A stretch of 64,000 bases of DNA from Aminobacter sp. AP02 (GCF_003148805.1 NZ_QGGX01000009.1:186001-250000); one strand, 5' to 3'; shown: positions 16,417-26,079, counted from the stretch's first letter. Notes: generated by a model from the sequence alone, not told the origin. Numbers and translations are program-made.

Positions 16417-17157
16417 ATGACCGAACGCAGCCTGATCGCCACGTCGTTTCTCGCCCTTCCGGGCTCAACTCCGGTCGAATGGCGAATCGAACCCGGCCTG
16501 ACGCCCTATGATCAGGCCCTCGCCTTCATGGAATCACGCGCCGATTCGATTCGACAGGGCACAGCCGATGAGATGGTCTGGCTCGTCGAACACCCGCCGA
16601 TCTACACCGCCGGCACCAGTGCCCAGGAACAGGATCTGGTCGAGCCCGACCGTTTCCCGGTATTCAAGACGGGCCGCGGCGGCGAGTACACCTATCACGG
16701 CCCCGGCCAGCGCGTGGCTTATGTCATGCTCGACCTCAAGCGCAGGCGAGAGGACGTTCGCGCCTTCGTCGCCGCACTCGAAGCCTGGATTATCTCGGCG
16801 CTTGCCGCCTTCAACGTGAAGGGTGAACGCCGTGAAGACCGTGTCGGTGTATGGGTGGTACGTCCTGACCGCCCAGCCCTGCCCGATGGCTCGCCGGCGG
16901 AAGACAAGATCGCAGCCATCGGCATCCGCCTGCGCCGTTGGGTGAGCTTCCACGGCATCGCAATCAATGTGGAACCTGAGCTCGGACATTTCTCCGGTAT
17001 CGTTCCGTGCGGTGTCACCGACCACGGCGTGACCAGCCTCGTCGATCTCGGCCTGCCAGTGACGATGGGCGACGTCGATGTCGCGCTCAAGATCGCCTTT
17101 GAAGAGATATTTGGGCCCGCCGAAGTCGCTTCCGACTCAGTCAGGAAAACAGCCTGA
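16417..17157 (+). CDS. lipB: Octanoyltransferase LipB
   Basis: A 246-residue lipoyl(octanoyl)transferase that moves octanoate from acyl carrier protein to lipoate-dependent enzymes. Conserved blocks visible are [22 protein letters not shown], the lysine segment [18 protein letters not shown] and the catalytic cysteine in [12 protein letters not shown]. The ATG at 16417 is chosen; an upstream ATG at 16306 would add 37 residues with no family match. It has a short insertion ([17 protein letters not shown]) before the active-site lysine, seen in alphaproteobacterial members. It is transcribed away from tRNA-Leu and towards the microprotein gene on the opposite strand. Confidence 0.94.
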   Translation: MTERSLIATSFLALPGSTPVEWRIEPGLTPYDQALAFMESRADSIRQGTADEMVWLVEHPPIYTAGTSAQEQDLVEPDRFPVFKTGRGGEYTYHGPGQRVAYVMLDLKRRREDVRAFVAALEAWIISALAAFNVKGERREDRVGVWVVRPDRPALPDGSPAEDKIAAIGIRLRRWVSFHGIAINVEPELGHFSGIVPCGVTDHGVTSLVDLGLPVTMGDVDVALKIAFEEIFGPAEVASDSVRKTA

Positions 17158-17310
17158 CGGCCTTGCCTGCTGGCTGACTACAGAAAGCACCGGAGGCCAT
17201 ATCCGGGCGGGTGCGTTCGCGACATCCATTCCTGCCAGGCATCGGGATGGCCCCGATACCTTCTGTCATTGGTTGGGAATCCAAGAGGATCGTCCCAACA
17301 AGCGCCCAAA

Positions 17311-17397
17311 TCAGAGTGCGCCGATCCACATCGCCATGGTGACGAGGAAGGTGCTCATGCAGACCATCGAAATGACATCCTGTACCAGTTCGGTCAT
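17311..17397 (-). CDS. Predicted SOS-controlled 28-residue membrane microprotein
   Basis: An 87-bp open frame encodes a 28-residue peptide with a polar N-terminus (MTELVQD) and then one continuous hydrophobic segment to the C-terminus (residues 8-28, ending MAMWIGAL). An AGGAG Shine-Dalgarno at 17404-17408 sits 6 nt before the ATG. Immediately upstream are three GTTC words in 11-bp register, that is two overlapping alphaproteobacterial LexA boxes, next to a TTGACA -35. A complete small transcription unit is therefore visible: promoter, operator, ribosome site and frame. No homologue can be named from sequence. By size, membrane topology and SOS control it recalls Caulobacter SidA, a 29-residue division inhibitor, but I see no basis to claim sequence homology. 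Confidence 0.62.
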   Translation of the reverse strand: MTELVQDVISMVCMSTFLVTMAMWIGAL

Positions 17398-17419
17398 TTG
17401 TTGCTCCTGTTTTTAATAT

Positions 17420-17445
17420 GTTCTCAATTTGTTCTAATTCTGTTC
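17420..17445 (-). promoter_or_regulatory. Tandem overlapping LexA (SOS) boxes
   Basis: The + strand carries GTTC at 17420, 17431 and 17442, each pair separated by exactly 7 bp, giving two overlapping GTTC-N7-GTTC boxes (GAAC-N7-GAAC on the minus strand). This is the SOS box of alphaproteobacteria. A minus-strand TTGACA (17454-17449) abuts it and the microprotein ATG lies 22 bp downstream, so bound LexA would cover the promoter. Confidence 0.8.
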
Positions 17446-17653
17446 GAATGTCAACGCGCACCATTGCATTCGGGCGCAGGCACCCGCCGTAAGCGATTCG
17501 ACAGTAAATGAACGGTTTATGCCCACGCGAAGGCGCCGCCACCCGTTAAGAAACAGGCACCGACGGCGCTGCGGTCAGATTGAGCTGGATCGTCTGTTCG
17601 CCTGGCCATAGCGGCGGACAGGCGTCGATTGTTGGATCGTATGTCGCACTGAT

Positions 17654-18340
17654 CTAGCGCAGCGGAATGATCTTGCCTTCGGAGAGCGTGACGCGGCGAT
17701 CCATGCGCGCCGCAAGTTCGTGATTATGGGTCGCGATCAACGCTGCCAGGCCGGACTGACGCACCAGAGCCGAGAGCGCGTCGAAGACATAGCCCGCCGT
17801 CACCGGGTCGAGATTGCCGGTTGGCTCGTCGGCGAGCAGGACCAGCGGCGCGTTGGCGACCGCGCGCGCGATCGCCACCCGCTGCTGTTCGCCGCCCGAA
17901 AGCTCCGACGGACGATGCTGGGCGCGCTTGCCGATCTTCATGTAGTCGAGCAGTTGTGCTGCGCGTTCGCTCGCCTGTGCCGGGCTAAGCCCCTTCACCA
18001 GCTGAGGCATCATCACATTCTCCAGCGCGGAGAATTCGGGCAGCAGGTGATGGAACTGGTAGACAAAACCGACGTCGTTGCGGCGGATAGCGGTACGCTC
18101 GTCGTCCGACAGCCGCCCGCAGGCGCGACCATTCAGGAAGACGTCACCTGCATCCGGGCGCTCGAGCAGCCCGGCCGTGTGCAGCAGCGTCGACTTGCCG
18201 GCGCCGGACGGTGCCACCAGCGCCACCATCTCGCCTGCCTTCAGCGCGAAATTGGCATCGTTGAGGATCGTCAGCTTGCGCGATCCCTGCTCATAATGGC
18301 GCTCGACCTTCTTGAGCTCGATAACGGTTTCGATGCCCAT
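17654..18340 (-). CDS. lolD: Lipoprotein-releasing ABC transporter ATP-binding protein LolD
   Basis: A 228-residue MacB/LolD-type ABC ATPase. The Walker A is APSGAGKST near residue 44, the signature is LSGGEQQR, the Walker B is [12 protein letters not shown], and the [12 protein letters not shown]-loop segment is typical of LolD. It would energise release of outer-membrane lipoproteins from the inner membrane. Its ATG overlaps the stop of the permease gene by one base (TAATG), so the two are coupled. Together with proS this forms the minus-strand operon proS-lolE-lolD. The 256 bp downstream of the microprotein start towards lolD hold no other gene. Confidence 0.94.
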   Translation of the reverse strand: MGIETVIELKKVERHYEQGSRKLTILNDANFALKAGEMVALVAPSGAGKSTLLHTAGLLERPDAGDVFLNGRACGRLSDDERTAIRRNDVGFVYQFHHLLPEFSALENVMMPQLVKGLSPAQASERAAQLLDYMKIGKRAQHRPSELSGGEQQRVAIARAVANAPLVLLADEPTGNLDPVTAGYVFDALSALVRQSGLAALIATHNHELAARMDRRVTLSEGKIIPLR

Positions 18341-19626
18341 TATTCGTACCTCAGCGCTTCGACCGGATCGAGCGTTGCCGCCCGCCAGGCCGGAAACAGG
18401 GTCGCCAGGAACGACAGCACCAGCGCCATCAGCACCACCGAGACGGTTTCGCTGACATCCATCTTCGCCGGCAGCTGGGAGAGGAAATAGAGCTCTGGAT
18501 TGAACAGCACGGTGCCTGAGAGCCAGGAAAAGAACTGCCTGATGCGTTCGACATTGAGACAGATCACGACGCCGAGCAGGACGCCGGCGATCGTGCCGGT
18601 CATGCCGATGGCAGCACCGGTCATCAGGAAGATGCGCATCACAGCGCCGCGCGTCGCCCCCATCGTGCGCAGGATGGCGATGTCGTGGCCCTTGTCCTTC
18701 ACCAGCATGATCAGGCCGGAAATGATGTTCAGCGCGGCCACCAGCACGATCAGCGTCAAGATCATGAACATGACGTTGCGCTCGACCTGAAGCGCGGAGA
18801 AGAAGGTCTGGTTGCGCTGGCGCCAGTCGGTCAGGAAAATCGGCCGTTGCGCCGCCTCCTCGACCTTGGTCTTCAGTGCGTCGACGTCGTCGGGATTGTC
18901 GACATAGATCTCGATCGAGCCGACCTTGCCTTCGGAGTTGAAATAAAGCTGCGCCTCGCTGAGCGGCATGAAGACGATGGACGTATCGTATTCGGACATG
19001 CCGACTTCGAAGATGCCGACAATCGGATAGGCTTTGACGCGAGGCGTCATGCCCATTGGCGTCACGTCGCCATCGGGTGAAACCAGCCGGACGGAATCAC
19101 CTAGCACCAGCCCCATGTTCTCGGCCATGCGCCTGCCGATGACCACGCCCTCGGAGCTGTCGAAACCGACGATCGAACCCTGCTTGATGTTGTTGGCGAC
19201 CAGAGTGACCTTGCCGAGGTCGCTGCCCCTGATACCGCGAACAAGCGCGCCGGCGCCTGCGCCGACGTTGCCTTGGGCCAGCACCTGGCCTTCGACAAGC
19301 GGGATCGCGTATTTGACGCCTGATACACCATTGATGCGGTCTGCGACCGCCGCGTAGTCCTCAAGCGGCGTGTCGATGGGCGTGACGATCAGATGGCCGT
19401 TGACGCCGAGAATGCGGGTTAGAAGCTCGGCACGAAAGCCGTTCATTACCGCCATCACCACAATCAGCGTGGCAACGCCCAGCATGATGCCGAGGAACGA
19501 GATCGAAGCGATGACGGAAATCACCGTCTCCTTGCGCTTCGAACGCAGGTAGCGCCACGCTACCATGCGTTCGAACACCGAAAAGGGCCCTGCGCCCGCC
19601 GGTTTCGCCGCCACCACTTGGTTCAT
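18340..19626 (-). CDS. lolE: Lipoprotein-releasing ABC transporter permease (LolC/LolE family)
   Basis: A 428-residue permease. One N-terminal membrane helix ([23 protein letters not shown]) is followed by a large periplasmic MacB-PCD domain (about residues 70-275) and three C-terminal FtsX-type helices. Only one permease gene is present in the operon; the complex may therefore be built on two copies of it, as in the LolF arrangement described for other bacteria, unless a second permease is encoded elsewhere. The start ATG at 19626 overlaps the proS stop by 4 nt. A longer in-frame extension to 19749 lies inside proS and is rejected. Confidence 0.9.
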   Translation of the reverse strand: MNQVVAAKPAGAGPFSVFERMVAWRYLRSKRKETVISVIASISFLGIMLGVATLIVVMAVMNGFRAELLTRILGVNGHLIVTPIDTPLEDYAAVADRINGVSGVKYAIPLVEGQVLAQGNVGAGAGALVRGIRGSDLGKVTLVANNIKQGSIVGFDSSEGVVIGRRMAENMGLVLGDSVRLVSPDGDVTPMGMTPRVKAYPIVGIFEVGMSEYDTSIVFMPLSEAQLYFNSEGKVGSIEIYVDNPDDVDALKTKVEEAAQRPIFLTDWRQRNQTFFSALQVERNVMFMILTLIVLVAALNIISGLIMLVKDKGHDIAILRTMGATRGAVMRIFLMTGAAIGMTGTIAGVLLGVVICLNVERIRQFFSWLSGTVLFNPELYFLSQLPAKMDVSETVSVVLMALVLSFLATLFPAWRAATLDPVEALRYE

Positions 19627-20951
19627 GCCTTGGCGCCCAGTTTGGCCAGTGCCTGCGCGACCGGCAGCGTCTCGCGTTCGCCGGTCTTGCGGTTCTTGAT
19701 CTCGACCTCGCCGGCCGCCGCACCGCGCGGACCCACGATCACCTGCCATGGCAGGCCGATCAAGTCGGCGGTGGCGAATTTGCCACCGGCGCGCTGGTCG
19801 GTGTCGTCATACAGCACGTCCTTGCCGGCAGCTTCGAAGGCTTTGTAGAGCTCGTCGCAGACGCGGTCGCACTCGGCATCGCCGACCTTCATGTTGATCA
19901 GGCCGATGTCGAACGGCGCCACGCCTTCCGGCCAGATGATGCCGTTCTCGTCATGGCTTGCCTCGATGATCGCGGCGATCAGGCGGCTCGGGCCGATGCC
20001 GTAGGAGCCCATCGACACGAAATGTTCCTTGCCGTCGGGACCCATGACCTTGGCGCCCATCGGCTTGGAGTACTTCTCCCCGAAATGGAAGATGTGACCG
20101 ACCTCGATGCCGCGCGCCGACACCTTGTCGGCTTCCGGCACAGCTGCCCATGCGGCCTCGTCATGCATCTCTTCGGTCGCCGCGTAGGGCGTCGTCCACT
20201 TCTTGACGATGCCGTCGATCTCGCCATCATTGGCGAAATCGGTGTCGGCACCCGGCACCGGCAGGCCAAGATAATCGCGATGGCAAAACACCTGGCTTTC
20301 GCCGGTTTCGGCCAGGATGATGAATTCGTGGCTGAGGTCGCCGCCGATCGGGCCGGTGTCGGCACGCATAGGAATCGCCTGCAGGCCCATCCGCGTGAAG
20401 GTACGCAGATAAGAGACAAACATCCTGTTGTAGGCCGCCTTGGCCCCTTCGAAATCGAGATCGAAGGAGTAGGCGTCCTTCATCAGGAACTCGCGGGAGC
20501 GCATCACGCCGAAGCGCGGGCGCACCTCGTCGCGGAATTTCCACTGGATATGGTAGAGGTTGAGCGGCAGGTCCTTGTACGACTTGACGTAGGAGCGGAA
20601 GATTTCCGTGACCATCTCCTCGTTGGTCGGGCCAAACAGCATGTCGCGCTCGTGGCGATCCTTGATGCGCAGCATCTCCTTGCCGTAATCGTCGTAGCGA
20701 CCGCTTTCGCGCCACAGGTCGGCAGACTGGATGGTCGGCATCAGGATTTCGAGCGCCCCGGCCCGGTCCTGCTCCTCGCGCACGATGCGGCAGATCTTGT
20801 CGAGAACGCGCTTGCCCAGCGGCAACCACGAAAAACTGCCTGCAGCCTGCTGCCTGATCATGCCCGCACGCAGCATCAGCCGGTGGGAAATGATATCAGC
20901 CTCACGAGGATTTTCTTTGAGAATGGGCAGGAAATAGCGCGACAGACGCAT
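19623..20951 (-). CDS. proS: Prolyl-tRNA synthetase, short alphaproteobacterial type
   Basis: A 442-residue class II aminoacyl-tRNA synthetase starting [15 protein letters not shown]. Conserved segments are the [22 protein letters not shown] block, motif 2 ([28 protein letters not shown]-like) and motif 3 ([10 protein letters not shown]), followed by an anticodon-binding domain. At this length it lacks the insertion (editing) domain present in the approximately 570-residue E. coli type, which is normal for alphaproteobacteria; a free-standing editing protein would then be expected elsewhere. The alternative ATG at 20963 would add four residues. It leads the proS-lolE-lolD operon. Confidence 0.95.
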   Translation of the reverse strand: MRLSRYFLPILKENPREADIISHRLMLRAGMIRQQAAGSFSWLPLGKRVLDKICRIVREEQDRAGALEILMPTIQSADLWRESGRYDDYGKEMLRIKDRHERDMLFGPTNEEMVTEIFRSYVKSYKDLPLNLYHIQWKFRDEVRPRFGVMRSREFLMKDAYSFDLDFEGAKAAYNRMFVSYLRTFTRMGLQAIPMRADTGPIGGDLSHEFIILAETGESQVFCHRDYLGLPVPGADTDFANDGEIDGIVKKWTTPYAATEEMHDEAAWAAVPEADKVSARGIEVGHIFHFGEKYSKPMGAKVMGPDGKEHFVSMGSYGIGPSRLIAAIIEASHDENGIIWPEGVAPFDIGLINMKVGDAECDRVCDELYKAFEAAGKDVLYDDTDQRAGGKFATADLIGLPWQVIVGPRGAAAGEVEIKNRKTGERETLPVAQALAKLGAKA

Positions 20952-21191
20952 CGAATGTTCCATGAAAACGATGATGCCGGAATCGGCACGAGAAAGAGGC
21001 TTGCTTGAACGCGCTTCATAGCCATTTCAAGGCCGAATGGAAACCCGCGCATGCCGTTTCGACGCAGCGTCAGAATGCCCTGACTGGTTGACGGGCAGCA
21101 TCTGCCCGACAATTGTGCATTGCAGCACATGAATGCCCGTTCGGAAGCAAAATTCCGCGTGACATTTCATTTCCGGTTAGTCTAATGTGCC

Positions 21192-21345
21192 TCGATAACC
21201 GAGAGGGCGGAGAATAAATCCGCTCTCCTACGCGGTCAAAGTCTTGGGAGGATGCGATCTAGGCGCGATAACTCGCTGCCGCCGGTTACCGGAAAGCAGA
21301 TCGGACGCGTTTAAATTGCAAGGCCTTGTGCCTTGCATTTTTTTT
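21192..21345 (+). ncRNA. Candidate small RNA between proS and the DUF1467 gene (possibly alpha-r45 family)
   Basis: The 464-bp gap between two minus-strand genes contains a complete plus-strand transcription unit without a reading frame. A promoter (GTGACA at 21159-21164, 16-bp spacer, TCTAAT at 21181-21186) predicts a start near 21192. A strong intrinsic terminator (GCAAGGC/GCCTTGC stem, loop CTTGT, then eight T) ends it near 21345. The roughly 154-nt RNA could form a 5' hairpin (GAGAG..CGGA / TCCGCTCTC, 21201-21227) that partly contains the purine-binding CTCTCCT word. I recall that the Rhizobiales sRNA family alpha-r45 (Smr45C) lies next to proS; the identity is tentative. Confidence 0.6.
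21318..21345 (+). terminator. Intrinsic terminator of the candidate sRNA
   Basis: A perfect 7-bp stem GCAAGGC/GCCTTGC (21318-21324 and 21330-21336) with a 5-nt loop is followed by A and eight consecutive T. It works only for plus-strand transcription, although the flanking protein genes are both on the minus strand. Confidence 0.85.
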
Positions 21346-21415
21346 GGCCAAACAGCAGCTTATCGCGCTTCCCGAAGAAATGACCTTAGCGGCATTCCCT
21401 ACTCTCGGGAATGCG

Positions 21416-21685
21416 TCATTTGATCTCGGGAATGAACTGCGGGAAGTCGTCGAAGCTGTAGCCCAGCCCCTTTGTCACGGCATAGAACGAGCCGATCACG
21501 ACAGCTGTCACCAATGTCGTCCACAGCATGGCGCGCAGCATGTGCGGCCCGCGGGGTGCGCTTGCCTCGGTTCCCAGCGTAACATTTTGGTCTTCGTCCT
21601 GGGTCTTGACGCCAAAGGGCAGGATGGCAAACAGAGTCAGCCACCAGAAGACGAAATACATCGCGGCTAGCGAAATCCAGGTCAT
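21416..21685 (-). CDS. DUF1467 family small membrane protein
   Basis: An 89-residue protein with two membrane helices (ISLAAMYFVFWWLTLFAILPFGV and MLWTTLVTAVVIGSFYAVT) joined by a polar loop that contains VKTQDEDQNVTLGTEASAP. This is the DUF1467 pattern, a family conserved in Rhizobiales and of unknown function. The start overlaps the stop of mce by 4 nt, so it is coupled to the metabolic gene. The rnj-mce-DUF1467 order is widely kept in rhizobia as far as I recall. Confidence 0.85.
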   Translation of the reverse strand: MTWISLAAMYFVFWWLTLFAILPFGVKTQDEDQNVTLGTEASAPRGPHMLRAMLWTTLVTAVVIGSFYAVTKGLGYSFDDFPQFIPEIK

Positions 21686-22086
21686 GCCTGCTCCAATTCG
21701 ACCAGCGTTCCCTGGAAATCCTTGGGATGAAGGAACAGCACCGGCTTGCCATGCGCCCCGATCTTCGGATTGCCGTTACCCAGCACGCGGGCTCCCGATG
21801 CCTTGAGATGGTCACGCGCCGCGATGATGTCATCAACCTCGTAGCAGACATGATGCATGCCGCCCGACGGGCTCTTGGCCAGGAACGCCGCGATCGGCGA
21901 GCCCTCGCCCAAAGGTTCGAGCAACTCGATCTTGGTGTTGCCTACGTCGATGAACACCACCGTCACGCCATGCTCCGGCAGCGCCTGCGGCTCGGTCACC
22001 TTGGCGCCGAGCGTATCGCGGTAGACGGCGCTCGCCGCCGCCAGGTCTGGCACGGCGATGGCGACGTGATTGAGGCGTCCAAGCAT
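21682..22086 (-). CDS. mce: Methylmalonyl-CoA epimerase
   Basis: A 134-residue vicinal-oxygen-chelate (glyoxalase-like) protein. It opens with MLGRLNHVAIAVPDL, where the histidine is a metal ligand. LLEPLGEGSPIAAFLAK and GMHHVCYEVDDI follow, and it ends HPKDFQGTLVELEQA, which provides the catalytic/metal glutamate. This set is specific for methylmalonyl-CoA epimerase, which interconverts the R and S epimers ahead of the B12-dependent mutase. It lies 14 bp downstream of rnj and overlaps the DUF1467 gene. Confidence 0.93.
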   Translation of the reverse strand: MLGRLNHVAIAVPDLAAASAVYRDTLGAKVTEPQALPEHGVTVVFIDVGNTKIELLEPLGEGSPIAAFLAKSPSGGMHHVCYEVDDIIAARDHLKASGARVLGNGNPKIGAHGKPVLFLHPKDFQGTLVELEQA

Positions 22087-22100
22087 CTTCAGTCCTGCCC

Positions 22101-23771
22101 TCAGCGGGTGACGAACACGGTCACCAGCGGTTTCTTGCCCCAGGCTTCATTGGCTGCACCGCGCACTGCGCGCCGCACGGCTTCCTGAACCAGGTCGAGG
22201 TCTTTTCGGCGCGCACGGGGTATCGAGTCCACAGCGCCTATTGCCGCATCAAGCATCAGTTCCTCGAGCGCCTCGCCGCCAGCATCGACTTCGGCTACCC
22301 CAATCGCCACCAGATCCGGATCGCCGGACAGCTCGTACTTGTCATCAAGCACGACGTTGACCGCGACATGGCCGGCAAAAGACAGCTTGCGGCGGTCGCG
22401 AATGCCCATCGCCTCGTCGGACCCGATCAGCTTGCCGTCCTTGTAGACGCGGCCGAACGGCACCTGGTCGATGATCTCGGCAGCGCCGGGCCAGAGCCTG
22501 AGCATGTCGCCATCGCGGATCTGCGCCACTTCGGGAATGCCCGACATCGACATCAGCGAGCCTTGCCCGACAAGATGAGCAGCTTCGCCATGCACCGGTA
22601 CGCCAATGCGCGGCCGCACCCACTCATACATGCGCTTGAGTTCGCTGCGGCGCGGATGTCCGGAAACGTGTACGAGCGCGTCGCCGTCCTCGATGATCTT
22701 GATGCCCTGGTCGATGAGCTGGTTCTTGATCTCGAGGATCGCCTTTTCATTGCCGGGAATCGTGCGCGACGAAAACACCACCGTGTCGCCCGGCGACAGC
22801 GCAACCAACTTCATCTCGTCACGTGCAAGCTTGGCAAGTGCAGCGCGGGGTTCGCCCTGGCTGCCGGTGCAGATGACGACAAGATTTTCGCGCGGGATGT
22901 AGCCGTAGTCCTCTTCGGAAACGAATTCCGGCAGCCCGTCCATGTAACCGAGCTCGCTCGACACATCGATGACGCGCTTCAGCGAACGGCCCATGACCAG
23001 CACCTGGCGGCCTGCATCGCGCGCGGCCTCGGCAATGGAGCGGATGCGGCCGACATTGGACGAGAAGGTGGTAACCGCAACGCGGCCCTTGGCCTGCTCG
23101 ATCACTTCGCGCAGCCCTTGGCCGACCTGCTGCTCGGACGGCGAGTCGCCTTCGCGCAGGGCGTTGGTCGAATCGCAGATCAGCGCGAGGACGCCCTTGT
23201 CGCCGTAGGCGCGGAAGCGTGCTTCGTCGGTCATAGGACCAATCGCCGGCGCCGGATCGATCTTCCAGTCACCAGTGTGGATCACGGTTCCCGCAGGCGT
23301 GGTGATTGCCAGCGAAACCGGCTCGGGGATCGAATGGCTGACAGCGATCGCCTCGATCTCGAAGGGTCCTACCGAGAACTTCTCGCCGGCACGATAGACC
23401 GTGACCGGGATTTTCGGCGCGCCCTGCTCCGACTGCCGCTTGGCCTCAAGAAGCCCAGCCGCGAACGGCGTCATCCACACCGGCGCCTTGAGCTTCGGCC
23501 AGGTGTCGTGGAGAGCACCGTAGTGATCTTCATGCGCGTGCGTGATGATGATGCCGCGGAGGTTCTTCAGTTCTTCTTCGATGAAGCGGGTATCCGGCAG
23601 CACCAGGTCGACGCCGGGCAGCGCCGCATCGGGGAAAGTCACCCCGACGTCGATGATGATCCATTCGCGCGCATTCGCCGGACCGAAGCCATAGAGAGCG
23701 AAGTTCATGCCGATCTCGCCGACGCCGCCAAGCGGCACGAATACGAGCTCGGCGTTTTCCGCTTTCGCCAT
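22101..23771 (-). CDS. rnj: Ribonuclease J
   Basis: A 556-residue metallo-beta-lactamase/beta-CASP ribonuclease. The HAHEDHYGAL zinc motif lies near residue 80, DRTIPGNE-like SSRTIPGNEKAI is in the beta-CASP region, and VHVSGHPRRSELKRMYEWVRP is the conserved C-terminal histidine block. RNase J performs 5'-3' exonucleolytic and endonucleolytic RNA processing in alphaproteobacteria. The ATG at 23771 has GAAAGGA 8 nt upstream; an in-frame ATG at 23825 would add 18 arginine-rich residues within birA and is rejected. The gene follows birA on the same strand. Confidence 0.94.
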   Translation of the reverse strand: MAKAENAELVFVPLGGVGEIGMNFALYGFGPANAREWIIIDVGVTFPDAALPGVDLVLPDTRFIEEELKNLRGIIITHAHEDHYGALHDTWPKLKAPVWMTPFAAGLLEAKRQSEQGAPKIPVTVYRAGEKFSVGPFEIEAIAVSHSIPEPVSLAITTPAGTVIHTGDWKIDPAPAIGPMTDEARFRAYGDKGVLALICDSTNALREGDSPSEQQVGQGLREVIEQAKGRVAVTTFSSNVGRIRSIAEAARDAGRQVLVMGRSLKRVIDVSSELGYMDGLPEFVSEEDYGYIPRENLVVICTGSQGEPRAALAKLARDEMKLVALSPGDTVVFSSRTIPGNEKAILEIKNQLIDQGIKIIEDGDALVHVSGHPRRSELKRMYEWVRPRIGVPVHGEAAHLVGQGSLMSMSGIPEVAQIRDGDMLRLWPGAAEIIDQVPFGRVYKDGKLIGSDEAMGIRDRRKLSFAGHVAVNVVLDDKYELSGDPDLVAIGVAEVDAGGEALEELMLDAAIGAVDSIPRARRKDLDLVQEAVRRAVRGAANEAWGKKPLVTVFVTR

Positions 23772-23793
23772 ACCAGAAATCCTTTCAGGCCTG

Positions 23794-24621
23794 TCAGGCC
23801 GCGCCGGCCGAAGCGACCGCGCCAAAATGCACGTCGCCAGCGGCGATCTTTACCGTTTCACCTTTAGCTTCACGGATCACGAAGCGGCAATCCTCGTCGA
23901 TTGTCTCGAAGACGCCGCGCACCACACTTCCCTCTATCCGCACGGCGACTTCGCTGCCAAGGCCGGCGGCGCGCGCCAGCCAACGCTTGCGGATCCCCGC
24001 CAAACCTCGACCTTCGGCCCAAACGCGTTCGTTTTCGCTCCAGGCATCGGACAGTGCCAGAAACAAGGTCTCGGCATCGACGCCGGCCCCAAGGCTTGCG
24101 AGCGAAGTCGCTGGATACGGCACGTCGGTCGGATGTGCTACGACATTGACGCCAATGCCGATCGCAATGGCCAGTCGCCCTTGTCCGAGCAATGTCGACT
24201 CGAGCAGGATGCCGGCGAGCTTGGCACCCGATGCCAGGACGTCGTTTGGCCATTTCAGCTCGAAACGCTTGACGCCCTGCCCGCTGCCGCCGTCGACGCC
24301 AACTGAAAATCGTGCATTGGGCGCCACCGCATCCAACGCGTCGGCAAGCGCCAGGCCAGCCACAAATCCAAGCGTCGCGGCAAAGTGCAGATCGTGATCG
24401 AGAACCTTGAGCAAGGTCGCGGCAAGATTGCCTTCGGGCGTTGCCCAGGCGCGGCCACGACGGCCACGCCCGCTTTCCTGCTTCTTGGAAACGATCCAGA
24501 GCTTGCCCGGATCGCCTTGCATAGCCCGCTCCAGCGCCAAGGCGTTGGTCGACCCTACCGCGTCGTGAGCCTCCAGGCGGAAGCCCTCAACATTTGCGGT
24601 CGGTGCGAGTTGGAACCCCAT
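23794..24621 (-). CDS. birA: Biotin--[acetyl-CoA-carboxylase] ligase
   Basis: A 275-residue biotin protein ligase without the N-terminal DNA-binding domain, so it is not a repressor. Catalytic segments visible are the STNALALE near residue 23, the adenylate-binding SGRGRRGRAW near 50, and KWPNDVLASGAKLAGILLE in the middle, with a small C-terminal beta-barrel (VAVRIEGSVVRGVFETID). It biotinylates carboxylases such as acetyl-CoA carboxylase. It lies 4 bp downstream of nuoN and 22 bp upstream of rnj, and its linkage to the nuo operon is common in rhizobia. Confidence 0.93.
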   Translation of the reverse strand: MGFQLAPTANVEGFRLEAHDAVGSTNALALERAMQGDPGKLWIVSKKQESGRGRRGRAWATPEGNLAATLLKVLDHDLHFAATLGFVAGLALADALDAVAPNARFSVGVDGGSGQGVKRFELKWPNDVLASGAKLAGILLESTLLGQGRLAIAIGIGVNVVAHPTDVPYPATSLASLGAGVDAETLFLALSDAWSENERVWAEGRGLAGIRKRWLARAAGLGSEVAVRIEGSVVRGVFETIDEDCRFVIREAKGETVKIAAGDVHFGAVASAGAA

Positions 24622-24625
24622 ACCG

Positions 24626-26062
24626 TCAGAAGAATGTCTTGGCAGCAGCTTCCGCCATCTGCCCGACAGGACCGCCGATCAGCACGTAGAAAAGCACAAA
24701 CGCGCCAGACAGGCCGAGCACGAGGCGAAGTTCGCCCGCCATCGGCTGGAAGCCGCCGACCGGCTCATCGAACCACATGATCTTGATGATGCGCAGGTAG
24801 TAATAAGCGCCCACAACCGAAGCCAGCATGCCGATCACTGCAAGCGCGTAGAGGTTTGCATCGATGGCCGCGAGGAAGACGTACCACTTCCCCCAGAAGC
24901 CAGCCAGCGGCGGAATGCCGGCCAGCGAAAACATCAGGACGGTCAGGATGGTCGCCATCACAGGATTGGTCGAGGACAGTCCAGCAAGATCGCTGATCTG
25001 TTCGACATTGCCGTCCTTGCGGCGCATGGCCAAGATAAAGGCAAAGGTGCCGAGCGTCATCACAAGATAGATGAGCATGTAGATGACCACGCCACGCACG
25101 CCGGCTTCGCTGTTGGCCGCGAGGCCGACCAGAGCGTAGCCCATGTGGCCGATCGACGAATAGGCCATCAGGCGTTTGATGTTCTTCTGGCCGATTGCTG
25201 CAAACGAGCCGAGCAGCATCGAGGCGATGGAAATGAAGACGATAATCTGCTGCCAATCGGTGCCAATGGGCTCGAAGGCACCCATGGTGACGCGAACGAT
25301 CAAAGCCATCGCCGCCATCTTGGGGGCTGCGGCAAAGAACGCCGTCACCGGCGTCGGCGCACCTTCATAGACGTCGGGCGTCCACATGTGGAACGGCACC
25401 GCCGAGATCTTGAAGCACAGGCCGGCCAGCACGAAAACAAGGCCGAAGACCAGGCCGAGCTGACGCTCGCCGTCGCCGAGGGCGGCGGCAATGGCCTCAA
25501 ACGAAGTGTGCCCGGTATAGCCGTACACAAGACTGATGCCGTAGAGCAGCATGCCCGACGACAGCGCGCCGAGAACGAAGTACTTCAGGCCCGCTTCGGT
25601 CGAACGCACATTGTCGCGGTTGATCGCGGCGATGACATAGAGCGCAAGCGACTGCAGTTCGAGCCCGAGATACAGAGCCAGCATGTCGTTGGCCGAGATC
25701 ATCAGCAGCATGCCGAGCGTCGCCAGCATGACGAGCACGGGGAATTCGAACTTGTCGAACTTCTCGGCCTTGGCAAAACCGACCGACATGATCAGCGTCA
25801 CCACCGCGCCGAGCAGCGTCAGGACTTTCATGAACCGGGCGAACGGATCGGAAATGAAGGCGGTTCCGTAGCCGGTGCCGTTATGGCCGAACACCAGCAT
25901 CCAGGCGCCTGCCGCGATCAGCAGCGCGACGGCCAGGCCAGTCACGGTCGAGTTGGCGCGCTCACCGGAAAACACGCCGACCATCAGCAGCGCCAGCGCG
26001 CCGACGGCGATGATCAGCTCCGGCATGGAGAGCGAGAGGCTCGAAAGGAGTTCGGGCGTCAT
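24626..26062 (-). CDS. nuoN: NADH-quinone oxidoreductase subunit N
   Basis: A 478-residue membrane subunit of complex I and one of three antiporter-like proton-pumping subunits. It has about 14 helices; [27 protein letters not shown] and [22 protein letters not shown] are conserved NuoN segments, the latter with the essential lysine and histidine environment. The ATG at 26062 is chosen; a TTG three codons upstream is the alternative. It is the last nuo gene, 17 bp after nuoM, and is followed directly by birA. Confidence 0.96.
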   Translation of the reverse strand: MTPELLSSLSLSMPELIIAVGALALLMVGVFSGERANSTVTGLAVALLIAAGAWMLVFGHNGTGYGTAFISDPFARFMKVLTLLGAVVTLIMSVGFAKAEKFDKFEFPVLVMLATLGMLLMISANDMLALYLGLELQSLALYVIAAINRDNVRSTEAGLKYFVLGALSSGMLLYGISLVYGYTGHTSFEAIAAALGDGERQLGLVFGLVFVLAGLCFKISAVPFHMWTPDVYEGAPTPVTAFFAAAPKMAAMALIVRVTMGAFEPIGTDWQQIIVFISIASMLLGSFAAIGQKNIKRLMAYSSIGHMGYALVGLAANSEAGVRGVVIYMLIYLVMTLGTFAFILAMRRKDGNVEQISDLAGLSSTNPVMATILTVLMFSLAGIPPLAGFWGKWYVFLAAIDANLYALAVIGMLASVVGAYYYLRIIKIMWFDEPVGGFQPMAGELRLVLGLSGAFVLFYVLIGGPVGQMAEAAAKTFF

Positions 26063-26079
26063 GGTTCGCAAAACCCCTG

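Noticed and set aside
17141-17542. A 133-codon minus-strand frame covering the microprotein and the SOS boxes in another phase
   Set aside because: It would translate through the LexA operator and promoter, has no ribosome site and no family features; the 28-codon frame has all local signals.
22368-23867. A 499-codon plus-strand frame opposite rnj
   Set aside because: Low-complexity Arg/Asp/His-rich shadow of the RNase J gene.
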